The notes under the pieces were generated by a model, which was not told the DNA's origin, did not search any database, and worked only from the letters and a program-made list of their open reading frames with translations. Positions 1 to 12,270 of a DNA stretch of 64,000 nt are shown here, piece after piece (the first letter of the stretch is position 1; the number at the start of each line of letters is the position of its first letter). The stretch spans positions 28,939,171 through 29,003,170 of the forward strand of contig CM039512.1 in the NCBI GenBank assembly GCA_022432975.1, in the 5' to 3' direction. The stretch is from Begonia masoniana. Its lineage: Eukaryota; Streptophyta; Magnoliopsida; Cucurbitales; Begoniaceae. A program made the translations under genes and the position numbers.

Positions 1-1253
1 TACATATATCTCTTTGTCCCCTACTAATACAATTTCACCATTTACTACTTGTTCAGAATGTAAGGATTCTCCCAATGGTAACATGACACTAAACGACTTA
101 TCGGCCAGAAGAGTCCATAAATTATAACTGCATGCAAATGTAGTTGCTACGAAAGAATGGGTAGCACCGGTATCTATAAGTGTGTATGCGGGTTTACCAC
201 AAATCTTAATCATACCTGTTATAACTGTTTGCTGTTCCGCATCATCATCTTCCATCATGGCGAAAACTCTAGGTGCCACCCTTGTACGATTCGTATCCGG
301 CGGCATTGGACAATCCTTCACAATATGGCCAACCTTGTCACACCTATAACAACGGCCCGTGTCTATGCATTCTCCATAATGATTCTTCTGACAGGTAGAA
401 CATAGAGGGGCTTGAGGTCGTTTTCCTTTCCCTTGGTCATCATTTGGATTGAAGGGCCTCTTCACACCTTTCTGTTGTTGCTGTGGTCCCCTGTTCTGTT
501 GTGGCTGCCAACCTTTGACCTAACATGGTGGTGGCTGAGCTTCTCTGATAAACTTCCTTGGGAGATCGCATTGCCCCTGCACTGTTATCTCAACATCTTC
601 CAATTCCAAAGCCTTAGCAGCCACCTCAGAATAAATTATATTATGGATCCCTGCAGTCTTCACTCCCCTAAACAGGTTTGGCTTCAATCCTTGAACTCAT
701 TGATGAATCTTATCTTCTTCATCCTCCAACAAACGGGGTGCAAAACGGGACAAGCCTCGAACTTACAAATATAGTCCGCCACAGAACCGGTTTGGCGCAA
801 CTGCATAAACTCCATTTTCTTACTAGCCTGAACAGCTCGGCTAAAGTACTTGTTAAAGAAAGCAATCTTAAACATTTCCTAGGTCATAGTTCTCACGTTA
901 GTAGTGCTCCGGATTGAGTCCCACTAATGCCTTGCATCCAGTTCTAGGTGGAAAACAGCATATGTGATCTTGTCTCCTTCATCAACCTTTGCATACATGA
1001 ACATGTCCTCAATTTTCTGAATCCATTCCTCAGCATAGATAGGATCCGAAACTCGACCATTAAATGTTGGTGGTTGAAGTTGGTGAAAACGTTTGCCACC
1101 ATAGTCATGGGTTGCATTCGAACTAGAGTTCCCTTGTTCTTCCCTAGTAGCCACAAGTTGTTCAATCTAGCGGGATTGACGAATAACCAACTCCGTTAGT
1201 TGGGCAATAGTGTTACTATCTTCATTGCATTCTTTCTGTTGACCTCTTACCAT
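1..1253 (-). pseudogene. Element M gag-protease, Ty3/gypsy, 5' part only
   Basis: On the minus strand a gag frame starts at ATG 1253 (MVRG...), the same opening as gag of elements B and F in this window. It runs through a capsid-like domain (PTFNGR, AEEWIQKIEDMF, near 1100-960), then a CX2CX4HX4C zinc knuckle (CYRCDKVGHIVKDC, near 345-300) and an aspartic protease motif DTGATHSF near 165-145. The frame is broken by stops, one soon after the start near 1170 and one near 920 where tryptophan is expected. RT and integrase would lie left of the window. It belongs to the Tekay/Del-like chromovirus type; the clade is inferred from gag similarity to B and F. It is a decayed copy, not a working gene. 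Confidence 0.85.
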
Positions 1254-1399
1254 CTTGGAAATTCTAACATATTATCATAAACACATCTTAATTTTGAATG
1301 ATATTACTAAAATTGTAAACGCTTACAGTTGCTAGAGAGTACTCATGTGGTGATTTGTGCTGGTAGGCAGTCTACAGAACCGATTTTAAAACCTGGGTT

Positions 1400-1411
1400 G
1401 CTCTGATACCA
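1400..1411 (-). other. Primer binding site of element M (tRNA-iMet)
   Basis: The minus strand reads TGGTATCAGAGC, complementary to the 3' end of plant initiator tRNA-Met. It lies 4 bases inside the LTR end at 1416, where it would prime minus-strand DNA synthesis. Confidence 0.9.
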
Positions 1412-1614
1412 TAATTGTCAAGACCTGAAACCCAACGAGTCTAGAATTTTGTAAAATCATATTCGTAATCAAAAACGTCAACCCAAAGTTTTTTTTCTTA
1501 TATATATATATATATACGTTCTTAAAGAAATTCCAATCAAATTCGAAGACATTTAAAATCATTTGGGGAAAATTTATTTAAAGAGAAGAATTAACAGACA
1601 ATCGAATGACTTCA

Positions 1615-2115
1615 TCCGTTCACATCCACCGCTCATTTCTGTCGAGCGACATCCACCGCTCAACAGTAATATCCCACATCTACCGATGACGTCAGCCGGA
1701 TGACTCATTCACCCAGCATCCACCGGTCAGTAACACTCAACTTCCACCGATGACGTCAGCTGGATGACTCGTTCATCCAGCATCCACCGATCAACAATAC
1801 TCACATCTTCCGGTGACGTCAGCTGGATGACACATTCATCCAGCATCCACCGATCATCATAAACACACAACATCCACCGGTGAACAGTAACACTCAACAT
1901 CCACCGGTCAGACCACGTGTTACCCACGTCACTTCATTAACTCGACAGACGACATCTACCGCTCACATTCACATAACACATCCACCGATGACGTCAGCCG
2001 GATGACTCAATCACCCAGCATCCACAGATTAATAAATACTAAACATCTTCTGGTGATGTTACCTGGATGACGCATTCATCCAGCATCAACCGCTCATCAG
2101 TAACCGAACATCTAC
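1615..2115. repeat. Tandem array with TGACGTCA palindromes in LTR M
   Basis: Diverged units recur about every 63 bp (GATGACGTCAG or close variants start at 1685, 1749, 1812, 1987 and 2052), separated by CATCCACCGGTC-like spacers. The 8-bp palindrome TGACGTCA is the classical target of plant bZIP/TGA factors. Whether it is bound here is not known. Confidence 0.75.
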
Positions 2116-3640
2116 TGATTATTGATCAAAGTTGAGACTTCAATTCTTTCCCTTCTTCTTTCTAAAACTTAACTCCTTTTTTCCAAAAATCCTCATACAC
2201 ATAGACCTCGCAATCCTTAACTTAAATTCATAGCGGAAGACTTATCACATATAGAAGATTCTTAAATCTTGAACCTTCTTAAGCTTAAACTCGTACTTAA
2301 TAAGTCAAATATCTGTTAACATAAAGAAATTATTTTCCCATTCATGAAATCTTATCATAGATCTTACTAAATTATACTAAAAGCAACACTCCGCGGGTTA
2401 AAAATCGCTTCCCAGCCACAAATCATCACCATGAGCAGCAACCAACAACCAGACCTAAGCATTTCCTTCTAGACTGAAGTCATCACCTGCTGTTTCATCA
2501 CCTACATCATAAGGTTCAAACTATAAGCCTAATGCTTAGTAAGGAGTGCAACAAACACATGAATGCTCATGAATGCTGCATAAAATCATGTTCACATCTT
2601 TTACTCAAATCGGGAATCATGCTTGTGTTCACATTCACTTTCAAATCGTGGGAATCATATTCTTGTTCATCGTTTTCATATCATGGATTAAGGAGGAGTT
2701 TGTGCCGAAGGGGGGTAGGCAGAGCGCTTGTACATGGCCCTTTACGGGCAAGAATCATGGTCCATCTCTGGACAGTGACATGGCCAATACCGCCCCCAAC
2801 CCTCACTTAATGAAGGTTTCATACGTTTCATTTTCTTGTTTCATTCATAAAGGAGTATACGTGTAAAACATTTTGTATACTCGGTAAATAAATCATGATG
2901 CATGGACATAAACATTCTCAAAACATGAGACCATGGAAGGAGTCGTTCATCAGAAAACAGAGCATACACTATTCCAAACATTATACTAAAATAGACAACA
3001 TCCCAAACATAATCGAATATCAGAAACAAACTCAACCTACTACCCTTGTGATGCAGGGCCCTAACGGCCGAAAATCTTGACACACTCACTTACCTGAATT
3101 CCTTAGCAATGTCTTTCCTTCACTAGGAGATTTTTCTCCACTTAAGACATTTCATGTATTAATGTCAGAAAACAAATTCTAAGTAGTCTAATATTCCAGA
3201 ATTGTAGCTTTCTAACTAAGTATATATCCTAGAAGTCTAACTCATTTCCATTCGAGAATTATATCAGTCACCTAATGTGCATAAAAACCTCAGCGAAACG
3301 ATAATGGTGTTCGGGTTCACCAACTACCCAAGCTCAGCCAACGTTCATTATTTCTACTTATTATCTACAACAATTATAAATGCTATGTTAATAGCTATAA
3401 CTACCATGATACTACAACTTTCTCAGAAGACCCGAATCTAAATCTCTAATCAACTCTCAAATGACTAATCAATAAACACATTATCCAAATCTTACCTCGA
3501 GTTTGGAGTATCGGAAGAAATCCGAAGGAAGTTGATCGCTGGAGGAAGAATAGAGAAGGGAGCTGAGGGGAGAGAGAGTCAGTTGAGAGAGGAAAGTCGG
3601 CTGGTGGAGGTTTTTGTGAGGTTTTAGGATTTCCATTTTC

Positions 3641-3650
3641 TATTTATACA
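3641..3650 (-). promoter_or_regulatory. TATA box of LTR M
   Basis: The minus strand reads TGTATAAATA, followed within about 60 bases by a CT-rich stretch typical of a plant transcript leader. It is the clearest TATA box among the long LTRs. Confidence 0.6.
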
Positions 3651-4260
3651 CTTAATAGGCCAGGCTTAATTATAAGTTTGCCACCAAACCTAATTTTATA
3701 AAGAGAACTGATTAAACTTTGGCGCCTAATTTTTGACCAAAGAAATATATGCACAGATGGCAGTTAATTTCGTTTCGTTAAAAGAAAGTTCACCTACCCG
3801 AAGTTGTCGGGTGTTACAGATGGTGTAGGCTGTCTAACCGCTTGACGTGCCCTATCCATCTGTCGAGCATTTTTGATGACCATAGACTGACACGTACTGA
3901 TAAATGAAATGATATGGACGGCTTTCATGAAAACTGCATATACATGTTCATGCATAGCATTTATGTAGAACTTGCTGAGATTTTTATCTCATAGGTGTTT
4001 TATAGTGTAGGTGACTACGAGTAAGGTGAGGACGATGTCCCTCCACCTGACGAGCCTGCAGTTTGATGGAGGATGCTCGTGGGAGCATGCTGGCATAGTT
4101 GATGCGAACACGACTCGTGGGAGCTATAGGTTAAGTGTTTTAGGTTTTTTTGAGTTGAAACAGACGGATGGGTGATAATGTAGATTGAATTGTATAGAAA
4201 CTCTTTTTAGGATGCATGGTGTCTGGATAGTGTAAATACTGACGTTGATGAAATAAGTCT

Positions 4261-4990
4261 GATATTGATGTACGAATCAGGCTTTGATGAATTAGAGATG
4301 GATTTTGATGATTTGGAATGAGTTTTGAAGCTTTGAAAATAGGTTTGATGATTTTAGGTTATGCAGGGGAAAGAATGTAACACACGGGATTTTTAAGAGA
4401 AAATAAAATGATAGGTAATTGTTTAATAAATAATTATTTTAAGTAATTTAAAAAAAAAGTAAATAAGTTTGGTTAACCTAATTGGTTAATTAATTTAGAT
4501 TCGGGTATTTCTAGTGAAATTAAGCTGTGGATTAAAATTAAGAACGGGATTTAACGGAATTTACGGAAGGGCAAAACGGTATATTAATGTGTTAATAGGA
4601 ATTAATAGGATTATTGATATTAAGTTGATATTGATGTACGAATCAGGCTTTGATGAATTAGAGATGGATTTTGATGATTTGGAATGAGTTTTGAAGCTTT
4701 GAAAATAGGTTTGATGATTTTAGGTTATGCAGGGGAAAGAATGTAACACACGGGATTTTTAAGAGAAAATAAAATGATAGGTAATTGTTTAATAAATAAT
4801 TATTTTAAGTAATTTAAAAAAAAGTAATAAGTTAGTTTGGTTAACCTAATTGGTTAATTAATTTAGATTCGGGTATTTCTAGTGAAATTAAGCTGTGGAT
4901 TAAAATTAAGAACGGGATTTAACGGAATTTACGGAAGGGCAAAACGGTATATTAATGTGTTAATAGGAATTAATAGGATTATTGATATTA
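4261..4990. repeat. Tandem duplication, 366-bp period, across an LTR edge
   Basis: Copy 1 (4261-4626) and copy 2 (4627-about 4990) are almost identical. Each holds about 115 bp of LTR J followed by the first 250 bp of LTR K, so the LTR start (TGTAACACACGG) appears twice, at 4376 and 4742. The duplication therefore happened after K inserted. Confidence 0.85.
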
Positions 4991-5048
4991 TTATTATTAT
5001 TATTATTATTATTGTTAAAAATAATAATAATAACATAAAAACAAAAAC

Positions 5049-5074
5049 GACAGAATGGCAGAAGCCATTCTGTC
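5049..5074 (+). other. Perfect 11-bp hairpin in LTR K
   Basis: GACAGAATGGC, loop AGAA, then GCCATTCTGTC, directly after a (TTA)n tract at about 4986-5014. The homologous hairpin in LTR L (11079-11104) has a changed but still paired stem. Confidence 0.75.
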
Positions 5075-5866
5075 ATTTGACGTCGGGCAACGAAGGTAGG
5101 GGAGGAGGAGAACGAGCGAGCGGCGATCGACGGCCACCGTCGGCAATTTTCGACACTCTCCGACCAGAAGACGGCGACGTGCGACTTCCGACCGTCCTCG
5201 CGCACAAACCGAACGGTAAGTTTGATTTTTGGCCGTGTTTTTGTTCGGTTTGTGGCCGAGGGTGACGAGCTCGATTGAGCTCCGATCACCGGCCATTTTT
5301 GGTTGGTCTTGGCTCGGGATTGCCGGATATTAGGCTGGCTTTAGTCGCCTAGCCGTGAGGTGCCCAATTTGGGCGAAATTCAGTGAAGCCCGATTTAGGG
5401 CATTTCGGGTTTTGCTTGATGCCTCGGGATTTTTGGTTAGATATTGTTAATTGAGTGTATATGTGGTCGATTGGTGAAGGAATTGATGAGAATTGATGGA
5501 AAACCGAGAATGGTAAAATTTCCCGGATTAGGGCAGTTCGGGTTTTGCCTGAATTGACCTAGCTACGGTCGTTTATTTTGAAATTCATTTTGGCAGGTTA
5601 AAATAGGTTATTAGAGGAGTACGTGGCCGCTGGAATCGTTCGATTCCGATATCCGACGCAAAAGTTACGCGCGTTTGAAGTTTCGGGTTGGTTTTACCAA
5701 ACCCAAATTAGTGGCCCGTTTAGTTAGGTTTTAGTTGGATTAGGCTAGAAATAGTAGTTTGAGATGTTTTCACAAAAATGAGAGTTTAGTTATGCCGAGC
5801 GAGTTCTAATGCAATGTTTTGATATTTAGGATCGATTTTAATACCTTTATTTATGAAATGCCTTAG

Positions 5867-5911
5867 GTGGACACGGCTTTTGGACGGTGCTCGGCTTGCT
5901 ACGGACGCCAG
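5867..5911 (+). other. 45-bp exon-like block in LTR K
   Basis: Bounded by CCTTAG (acceptor-like) and GTAAGTGGG (donor-like). The inside carries the shared core GGACGGTGCTCGG. It is the same length as the blocks in LTRs B, G, D and D2. A predicted exon, not shown to be spliced. Confidence 0.5.
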
Positions 5912-7250
5912 GTAAGTGGGTGCTAGGTTTCCGGCCCTTAAGGCCCTACATCGTGTCAATGATAGGTTTTTGTACTTTGATGATGATTTCCTGATTGTAG
6001 GGTTTACTGAGTCGGGTAGCTTAGGATGCTAGTTATTAGTTATTTCTGAAGTTCGTTAAGAATAATGTATGTCCATGTACATTGTAAATTGTTTGATGAT
6101 ATGTCTTGATGATATGTTATACGTAGAGTCCTCATGCATCATGTTTTCTCAAATGTCATATGAAACGTTCATGTATGATGTATGTAAAGGAAAAGTAATA
6201 ATAATTGTGGGTGGGAATGTATGGCCATAACAACAAAACTATTGTCACTATCCACGCGATGGATCATGAATACGGCCGAAAGGACTATGTACACGCACTT
6301 GGCCTACACTCTCTGACAAGATGCCCACCTTAATCCATGTTAACGAAAATGTAAAAAGAAAAAGAATAAGTAAATGAACATGTTTTTATGAAAAGTCATG
6401 CATTCATGCATACGTCATTATAGTGTATCCTCTTACTAAGCATTAGGCTTACTGTTTATATTGTATGATGTAAGTGACAGGTGTGAAGGTGAGAGTTCCT
6501 CTTGATGACAAAGAATAAGTGGTCGATGGGTGGTGCTCGTGGCGACGGGGTGTGTTTTGGCCTGGCTTGATGATCCGATGGAGTGCCCCGAACTGTTTTG
6601 TGGCAAATGGATGTGAGTTAGTTTTGTTGGTTAGTAGGTCTACGTGTCGGTTTTGTTTGTGAAAGTATGAAAATGTTTAAGTAGGTGGATCGGATGTTTT
6701 GATGGCAAAATGTATGAAAAGTCGAGTTTTGATGTATATGTAGTGGAAGTAGAACGTTTAGAATGTGGAGTCTTAATTTTAGAAATATACTGGAACTGTT
6801 TGGTTATTTTGAACTGTTTGGTTATTTTAAAACAGGTAAGGATACGCTCGATTTTTAGAGCGATCCACGCAGTTTGTTTTCTTGAGTTCTTCCCGAAAGT
6901 ATAGGTTATATTAGTGTTGTGTTTTGATGATCAACGAATGAGTGTTTTGTTTTAATTGATCTTGATCTTACTTTAATTGTTAATTGTTTTAAGTTATTAA
7001 TGGTTTTAGTCTAGTTTTAAATGTTTTAAAAGTCGAAATGTTTTACGCTCAAAATGTTTAAGTCAAAGTTAGACCCTAAAGGTCGTTAGAGGGGGGTCAA
7101 TTGTCTAAGTCCGTTTTCTTTTAAAGTGTTAAGTAAAAAATGAAAAATTTTATTCGAAAACACGAGGGCTTAGGTAAAGGTATGTCAATGTAAAGTCAAG
7201 TCCTGTGACGGCCCTACGGGATTGGGGTCGTGACAAAGAAGGTGAAAACA

Positions 7251-7275
7251 GCTCCCTGGACAAAATCCAGAGAGC
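7251..7275 (+). other. Conserved LTR hairpin, copy in LTR J
   Basis: GCTCCCTGGA, 5-base loop, TCCAGAGAGC, with one mismatch in the stem. The same stem recurs in LTRs B, D, D2, F and G. Confidence 0.7.
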
Positions 7276-7800
7276 TAGCCGATCGATCGCCAGAAAGGGG
7301 TGATCGTTCGGGTAATGGGTTATACGGGGATGAAAATTGTATTAAGTCTCGGTTAAGTATTCTGGCAAAGAAATGTCGTCCAAAGTTGTGGGAGATAACG
7401 TTGACAAAAGTTGCCGTTCAAAGTTGTGGGCGATAACGTCGACCAAATAGTAAGTGTTCTGGTGTTAAGTTTTCATTAAGAGTTTGGTTGATGTTGGGCA
7501 AGAAATATTAAATTAAGTTGTTAAGTTTTATTTGAGTTCGGTCGATAACGTTGACCAATTAGTCAACGATTTGGTTGAAGGTATTTAGTAAGGAGTTCGG
7601 TTGGCGACATCGACCATTTCAGGGACAAGTTCGGTTGATAACATCGACCATTTCAGGGAGAAGTTCGGTCGATAATTGTTCTGTCGAGAACGTCGATCGA
7701 TTTCATTACAGAGGTCACGTCAACCGATCTAAGTACAGAGGTCATATTGACCAAAACCTAGTCTTACTGTTTCTTAGAGTCGGGATTTTATAAGTTTTTA

Positions 7801-7887
7801 GACGTCATCCAAAGTGGGGACGTCGTCCAAAGTGGAGATGTCGTCCAAAGTGGTGACGTCGTCAAAAGTGGAGACGTCGTCCAAAAT
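7801..7887. repeat. 18-bp tandem repeat with GACGTC in LTR J
   Basis: Five units of exactly 18 bp (GACGTCGTCCAAAGTGGA type) start at 7801, 7819, 7837, 7855 and 7873. This is the J version of the palindromic island found near the 3' end of each long LTR. Confidence 0.85.
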
Positions 7888-9028
7888 TTATTTCCCGTCT
7901 GCTTTATAGTCGTCGATTGATTTCTTTACAGAAGTCACGTCGACCCTTACTGTACCATTCGTCCAAACCCGATAGAGAGAATTAGCTACCCCTACTGTTC
8001 AAATTGATGAAACTCGAGAGAAATTAAATGCCAAACTAGGTTATAGGCGTCGGCCGAAACCATGTTTTACTATTTTTCGAAGAATTTTAATTAAGTTAAA
8101 CTTTAGTACTAGGTTTTTATCTTCCGCTGAATAAAGTAATTAGTCTTTAAATGTTGATAGATATAGATTTAATGCCTGAGTCTATTCTCTCACGATTGAT
8201 GAACGAATGAAAAAAGAAATGAATTGATAAATGAAAATGAAAATTGTATGAGAATAGATGAGGGTAATAGGCAAGTCCAATTATAAGAAGAAATGTAAAT
8301 GTTTAAATTTTCGGGACTTTTAGGATTTATGTATATAGAAATTTGGGAACGTTACAAATAGTGTACTAGCTATTTGGTGGATATGTATGAGATGACCCAA
8401 AGAACTAGAAATGACATTACATGATATGTTGACGATAAACGTGACCACCGTCATAAGGTCATGTGACCAGTGTGTAGATCCTTATATGAAAATGGATGAT
8501 CGGGTTCATCATTTTTCAAGAAGATAAATGTTACCGTAGTAAAGAAGTATGATATAAGATTTTAAAAGGAGAATACAGAAAATTAGATACAGCATGATGT
8601 ATTGAGAACCTTAGAATAAGAAAGTTATACATTGATATGGATAACTTAATGTAACTGTGATGAATTATGAACATGTACAAAGTTTGTTATTATTAGAGGG
8701 ATATAACTTATAGGATATGAGTTAGGGATAGATAGAAATCGGATTCTAATTGACGAACTCCTAAGGCTTTAGAATACAACATATCAGAGATGATTTGGGG
8801 GCTTAGATATGGATTGGTTAGACCAATCATCCATTAAGAAAAATGTGGAAGTTGGAGTTCGTTTAGAAAAGTAATATGCCTGAGAAATATGGACAATGGA
8901 GGAAATGTTGAGAGTTCTACGTTCAATTGAGAATAAGTGTATAAGTCATAGAAAACGAAACAGATTAAGAAATTTGAAACGATTCCATTTTGCCTTAGAG
9001 CATAGGGGTCGAATGCTGAGACTATATT

Positions 9029-11120
9029 TGTAACGACCCTCATACTATTCCTAATTTCCCGTACTAAATTCTTCTTTTCTTTCTCTCTCTTTTTTTTTTA
9101 TATTTAATGTTTAAGTGGAAAACAATTTAATAAAACGTTTAAAACAATTACAAAACAATTAATCCTAAACCAATACGTACCCAAACACCTACAAAATACA
9201 ACCTCACCGTTTCACTAACACGATTCTATTTATACCACAATTTCTATCCACATCGCAAATATACATTTCACAATACCATTCGACGTAAAACAGCCCTGTA
9301 TTCTCACTCGGAACGACTCGAGACATAGTTAAATAAAACACGTTTTCACGAAAACAAACTGCATGGATCCGTTTAAAAACTAAACAATCCCTCCTGTTCA
9401 AAATAAAACTCCAAGCAGTTCAGTATGTTTCAAATAAAAGGTTTTCCAAAAAGCAGTTTATAAAATAAGTTTCCAAAGCCTCAAAACATAAACCTATCAA
9501 CTATCAGCTAACTAGAAACAAATATCCTATTATGTTCTACTATACAATTTTCATCTAACCAATCCATCATTCACCCAGAATATCTCAATACCCTCAAAAT
9601 ACATACTTAAATCCCCACGGGTCGGTTAAGCATCGACTGCCCAGCACACTCCCACGGGCCATCTTTCATCAACCGATCATGCCTCGGGTGGAGGGATCTC
9701 ATCCTCACCTGTGTAGAGGTCACCTACACCACAGATATAAGTCGTGAGCTTAAGGCTCAGTAAGTCTACGTGAATGCAATGCATGCTATGCGTGCCGTTC
9801 GTAAAAACATGCTTCCTTTTCCTTTCATTTCATTTCATTACAGATACAGATACAGATATGTTACCGTGGCCTCACTCTCGCTAGATAGGAGCGGCACATC
9901 CCACGGTTGGATAGCCCCTCGTATCTAACCGGGGGGAAGACATGCTCCCCAAGCAGCCATGTCTGAACCACCGCCAACGCCGTAACCAGATTACAGACAT
10001 TTTACCTTTTCATTATACTTTACCTTTTTTATGAAAACATGCATAGAAATTCCTTTTTCGTGCTTTTCAGAAACATGATGCATGAACGTGCAATGCTATA
10101 AACATAATTAAAGCATAAACAAACAATAAATATAAACATACAACACATAACTAAAACTAACTACCCAACTAATTACCCGACTCAACCTACATTCTCCAAG
10201 TTCCTCGACCAACATAGAATCATATGGTGTAGGCCAATCGGCCAAACAAGTCACGAGAGACTTACCTGTCTTCTGTAGCTCGCTGGGTTTGGCACCACAC
10301 GTCACCTATGGCTCGACCTATGACAAACATTCAAACTTCATTAAATCAAACTTACATTCGCCAATTTACTCTCAAACTACTATTTCAAGCCTAATCCAAC
10401 TAAAACTTAACTAAACGGGCCACTAATTCGGGTTTGGTAAAACCAACCCGAAACTTCAAACGCGCGTAACTTTCGCGTCGGTTAACGAAATCGAACGATT
10501 CCAGCGGCCACGTACTCCTCTAATAACCTATTTTAATCTGCCAAAAGGAATTTTAAAACTAACGACCGGAACTAGGTCAATTTAGCAGAAACCCGAACTG
10601 CCCATTCTCGGAAATTTTCCTCTTTTTGATTTTTCATCAAATTCCATCAATTTCTTCTTCAATCTATCCTACTAACATCCAATTAACATAAACTAACCTA
10701 AAATCGAAGTTACATTAAGCAAAACCCGAGTGCCCTAAATCGGGCTCACTGAATTTCGCTCACATTGAGCTCAACACGGCCAATCAACAATAGCCGGCGT
10801 TAAGCTCGGCCATTTGACACTGAAAGCCACCAAAAACGACCGGCGATCGGAGCCCTAGCAGCTCAGCGATCCACGGCCACCAATAACACGAAAACAGGGC
10901 ACAGAGGAGGCATACCGTTCGGTTCGTGCGCGAGGATGGTCGGAAACCGCACACCCTGGAGTCGCCGCCGTTTTCTGGCCGGAAAACATCGAGGTTGGAC
11001 GCCGGCGTTCGTCGATCGTCGCCGTTCTCCTTCGTCGCCTCTCTCTCGGCGTCGGGTTCGACTTCGAACGTAAAAACGACAGAATGGTTTTTTAACCATT
11101 CTGTTGTTTTGTTTATAATT

Positions 11121-11156
<36 letters not shown>

Positions 11157-11500
11157 CATAATTCCTATTAAACGTTAATATGTCGTTTTGCTCTTCCGTA
11201 AATCCCGTTAAATCCCGTATATCTCCACAAATTCCAATTTAATCGTTAGGACCCCAATAACACTTTCTTTTTATAAAACGGACTTGATTTACTATTTTTA
11301 CGAATTAATATATTAAAAGGCTAAAACGGGAACTTTAGCATTACTCTTCTCGATTTGGGTTTCTAAAATTCCACTTATCCTTCTACAAATCCCCATAACT
11401 TTCTAGGGTCCTAATAAAACTATCCGCTCGCAAAACGGACCTAATTTACTTATGTACGAAAATAGCCTTGGAGCGGAAATCCGAAAATTCGGGTGTTACA
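9029..11500 (-). repeat. Solo LTR L, same family as K, inverted
   Basis: On the minus strand it starts TGTAACACCCGAA at 11500 and ends GTCGTTACA at 9029. Both sides carry ATATT (9024-9028 and 11501-11505), an exact TSD. No PBS or coding sequence, so a solo LTR. It shares long stretches with K, for example around 10390-10520 versus 5610-5770 in reverse complement. An exon-like block of 40 bp (10305-10266) lies between CATAG and GTAAGTCTC. Confidence 0.92.
11079..11104 (-). other. Hairpin in LTR L, compensatory change versus K
   Basis: ACAGAATGGTT, loop TTTT, AACCATTCTGT, next to a (TAA)n tract. Relative to the K hairpin the loop-proximal base pairs differ on both arms, so pairing is kept. Confidence 0.7.
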
Positions 11501-12189
11501 ATATTGGATCTAATTCCGGGCAAGAGCCTTAGGCACGAGGAGTACCTTCTAAATGATAGATTAAGAAAATGTTGTGGAGAAATAACCAAGACAAATAGTG
11601 GGAAGAGCGACAAATTGGTAGAGATTAGATGTGACTGATAGTTAGGTGAAGGAATGGGATTGAATACGTGCACAAGTTGTAATTAGAATATTTCATGACA
11701 ATTAAGCGAATTTCATTGGATGAAGGGAATGTTTAGGAAGAGACAGAAGAACGGAAGAGCCTCGACAAATTAATGGGATAAGTTGGCAAAAACTAGGGTT
11801 TTGCAGTATGCCGTAGGATTTAGTTCGAGAATCCAAGATCTTGTTACAGCTACATGTTAGTAGGTATTTTGTTATAAAAGAGACGGCTTGAAAACATAGA
11901 CACAATGATAGTAGCATGTGGAGGAACACTAATGTGTAACTGTTTAGAACAAGTATCGTTTGGAGTAAAGTTGAGGAGTGATCTTGTGTTTAAACAAGAA
12001 TTTGAATTAAAGTGATCGCCATCAAAGGAAGAAGCAAGGGTGACGTTGAGCATTTATCCAAGATATGTGATTTTATAAAACAGAAAAATGGATGTAAACC
12101 CTATCCCAAAAGAGTGGAAATGTCAGCCCAATGAGTTAATAAGTAGAAGGTTAGAAACCCTAGCTTCCTTGAAGATATTGCTAATACCA

Positions 12190-12270
12190 AGCCGTTAGAA
12201 GGGATGACGAATCGGTAAGGGTGTTTATCAATTATAGAAAATGAAACAAAGTAAGAAATTGTGAATTATT
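12190..12270 (+). pseudogene. Reverse transcriptase relic of element N
   Basis: A frame starting near 12203 reads as a degraded version of the RT palm motif that precedes the catalytic region in Ty3/gypsy polymerases (arginine-valine, I-[ND]-Y-R-K, then N-K-V), interrupted by TGA. It supports calling 8357-13916 the interior of a Ty3/gypsy element. Confidence 0.6.

Larger units (their letters stand above)
1416..3818 (-). repeat. 5' LTR of element M (about 2.4 kb)
   Basis: On the minus strand the LTR starts TGTAACACCCGAC at 3818 and ends TTGACA at 1416, followed by the PBS. A canonical TATA box (TATAAATA, minus strand, 3641-3650) is followed by a CT-rich leader. Donor-like GTAAGA near 3490 and GTAAGT at 3093-3088 match the splice-like layout of the other LTRs. 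A tandem TGACGTCA array lies near the 3' end. The partner LTR is left of the window, so no TSD can be checked; the right flank begins GATGG. Confidence 0.85.
4376..7235 (+). repeat. Solo LTR K
   Basis: Starts TGTAACACACGG, ends GGGGTCGTGACA, and is flanked by AAGAA at 4371-4375 and 7236-7240. No PBS or coding sequence follows, so it is a solo LTR left by LTR-LTR recombination; without the duplicated start its core is 4742-7235. It has donor CG/GTAAG (GT at 5216), an exon-like block 5867-5911 between CCTTAG and GTAAGTGGG, TACTAAG branch-like sequence near 6435, and an acceptor ending at 6480. It is the inverted relative of solo LTR L. Confidence 0.85.
3819..8356 (+). repeat. LTR J, right part, split by solo LTR K
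   Basis: LTR-type sequence on the plus strand in two pieces, 3819-4375 and 7241-8356, ending GGGAACGTTACA. It has the conserved acceptor box (GTGTAGGTGAC near 4004), the GTGGGAG block near 4080, the TCCAGAGAGC hairpin at 7251-7275 and a GACGTC tandem array at 7801-7887. Its left half was removed to outside the window by the insertion of element M. Its end resembles family B LTRs (GGGACGTTACA). It does not match LTR N, so it is probably a separate insertion in element N rather than N's 5' LTR. Confidence 0.6.

Noticed and set aside
4986..5035. (TTA)n and (TAA)n tracts as functional elements
   Set aside because: They are ordinary microsatellites in LTRs K and L; only the adjacent hairpin is of interest.
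3819..8356. LTR J as the 5' LTR of element N
   Set aside because: Its 3' end (GGGAACGTTACA preceded by TTCGGGACTTTTAGG) does not match the end of LTR N (CCTCCGAGTCGTTACA), and no clear PBS follows at 8357.
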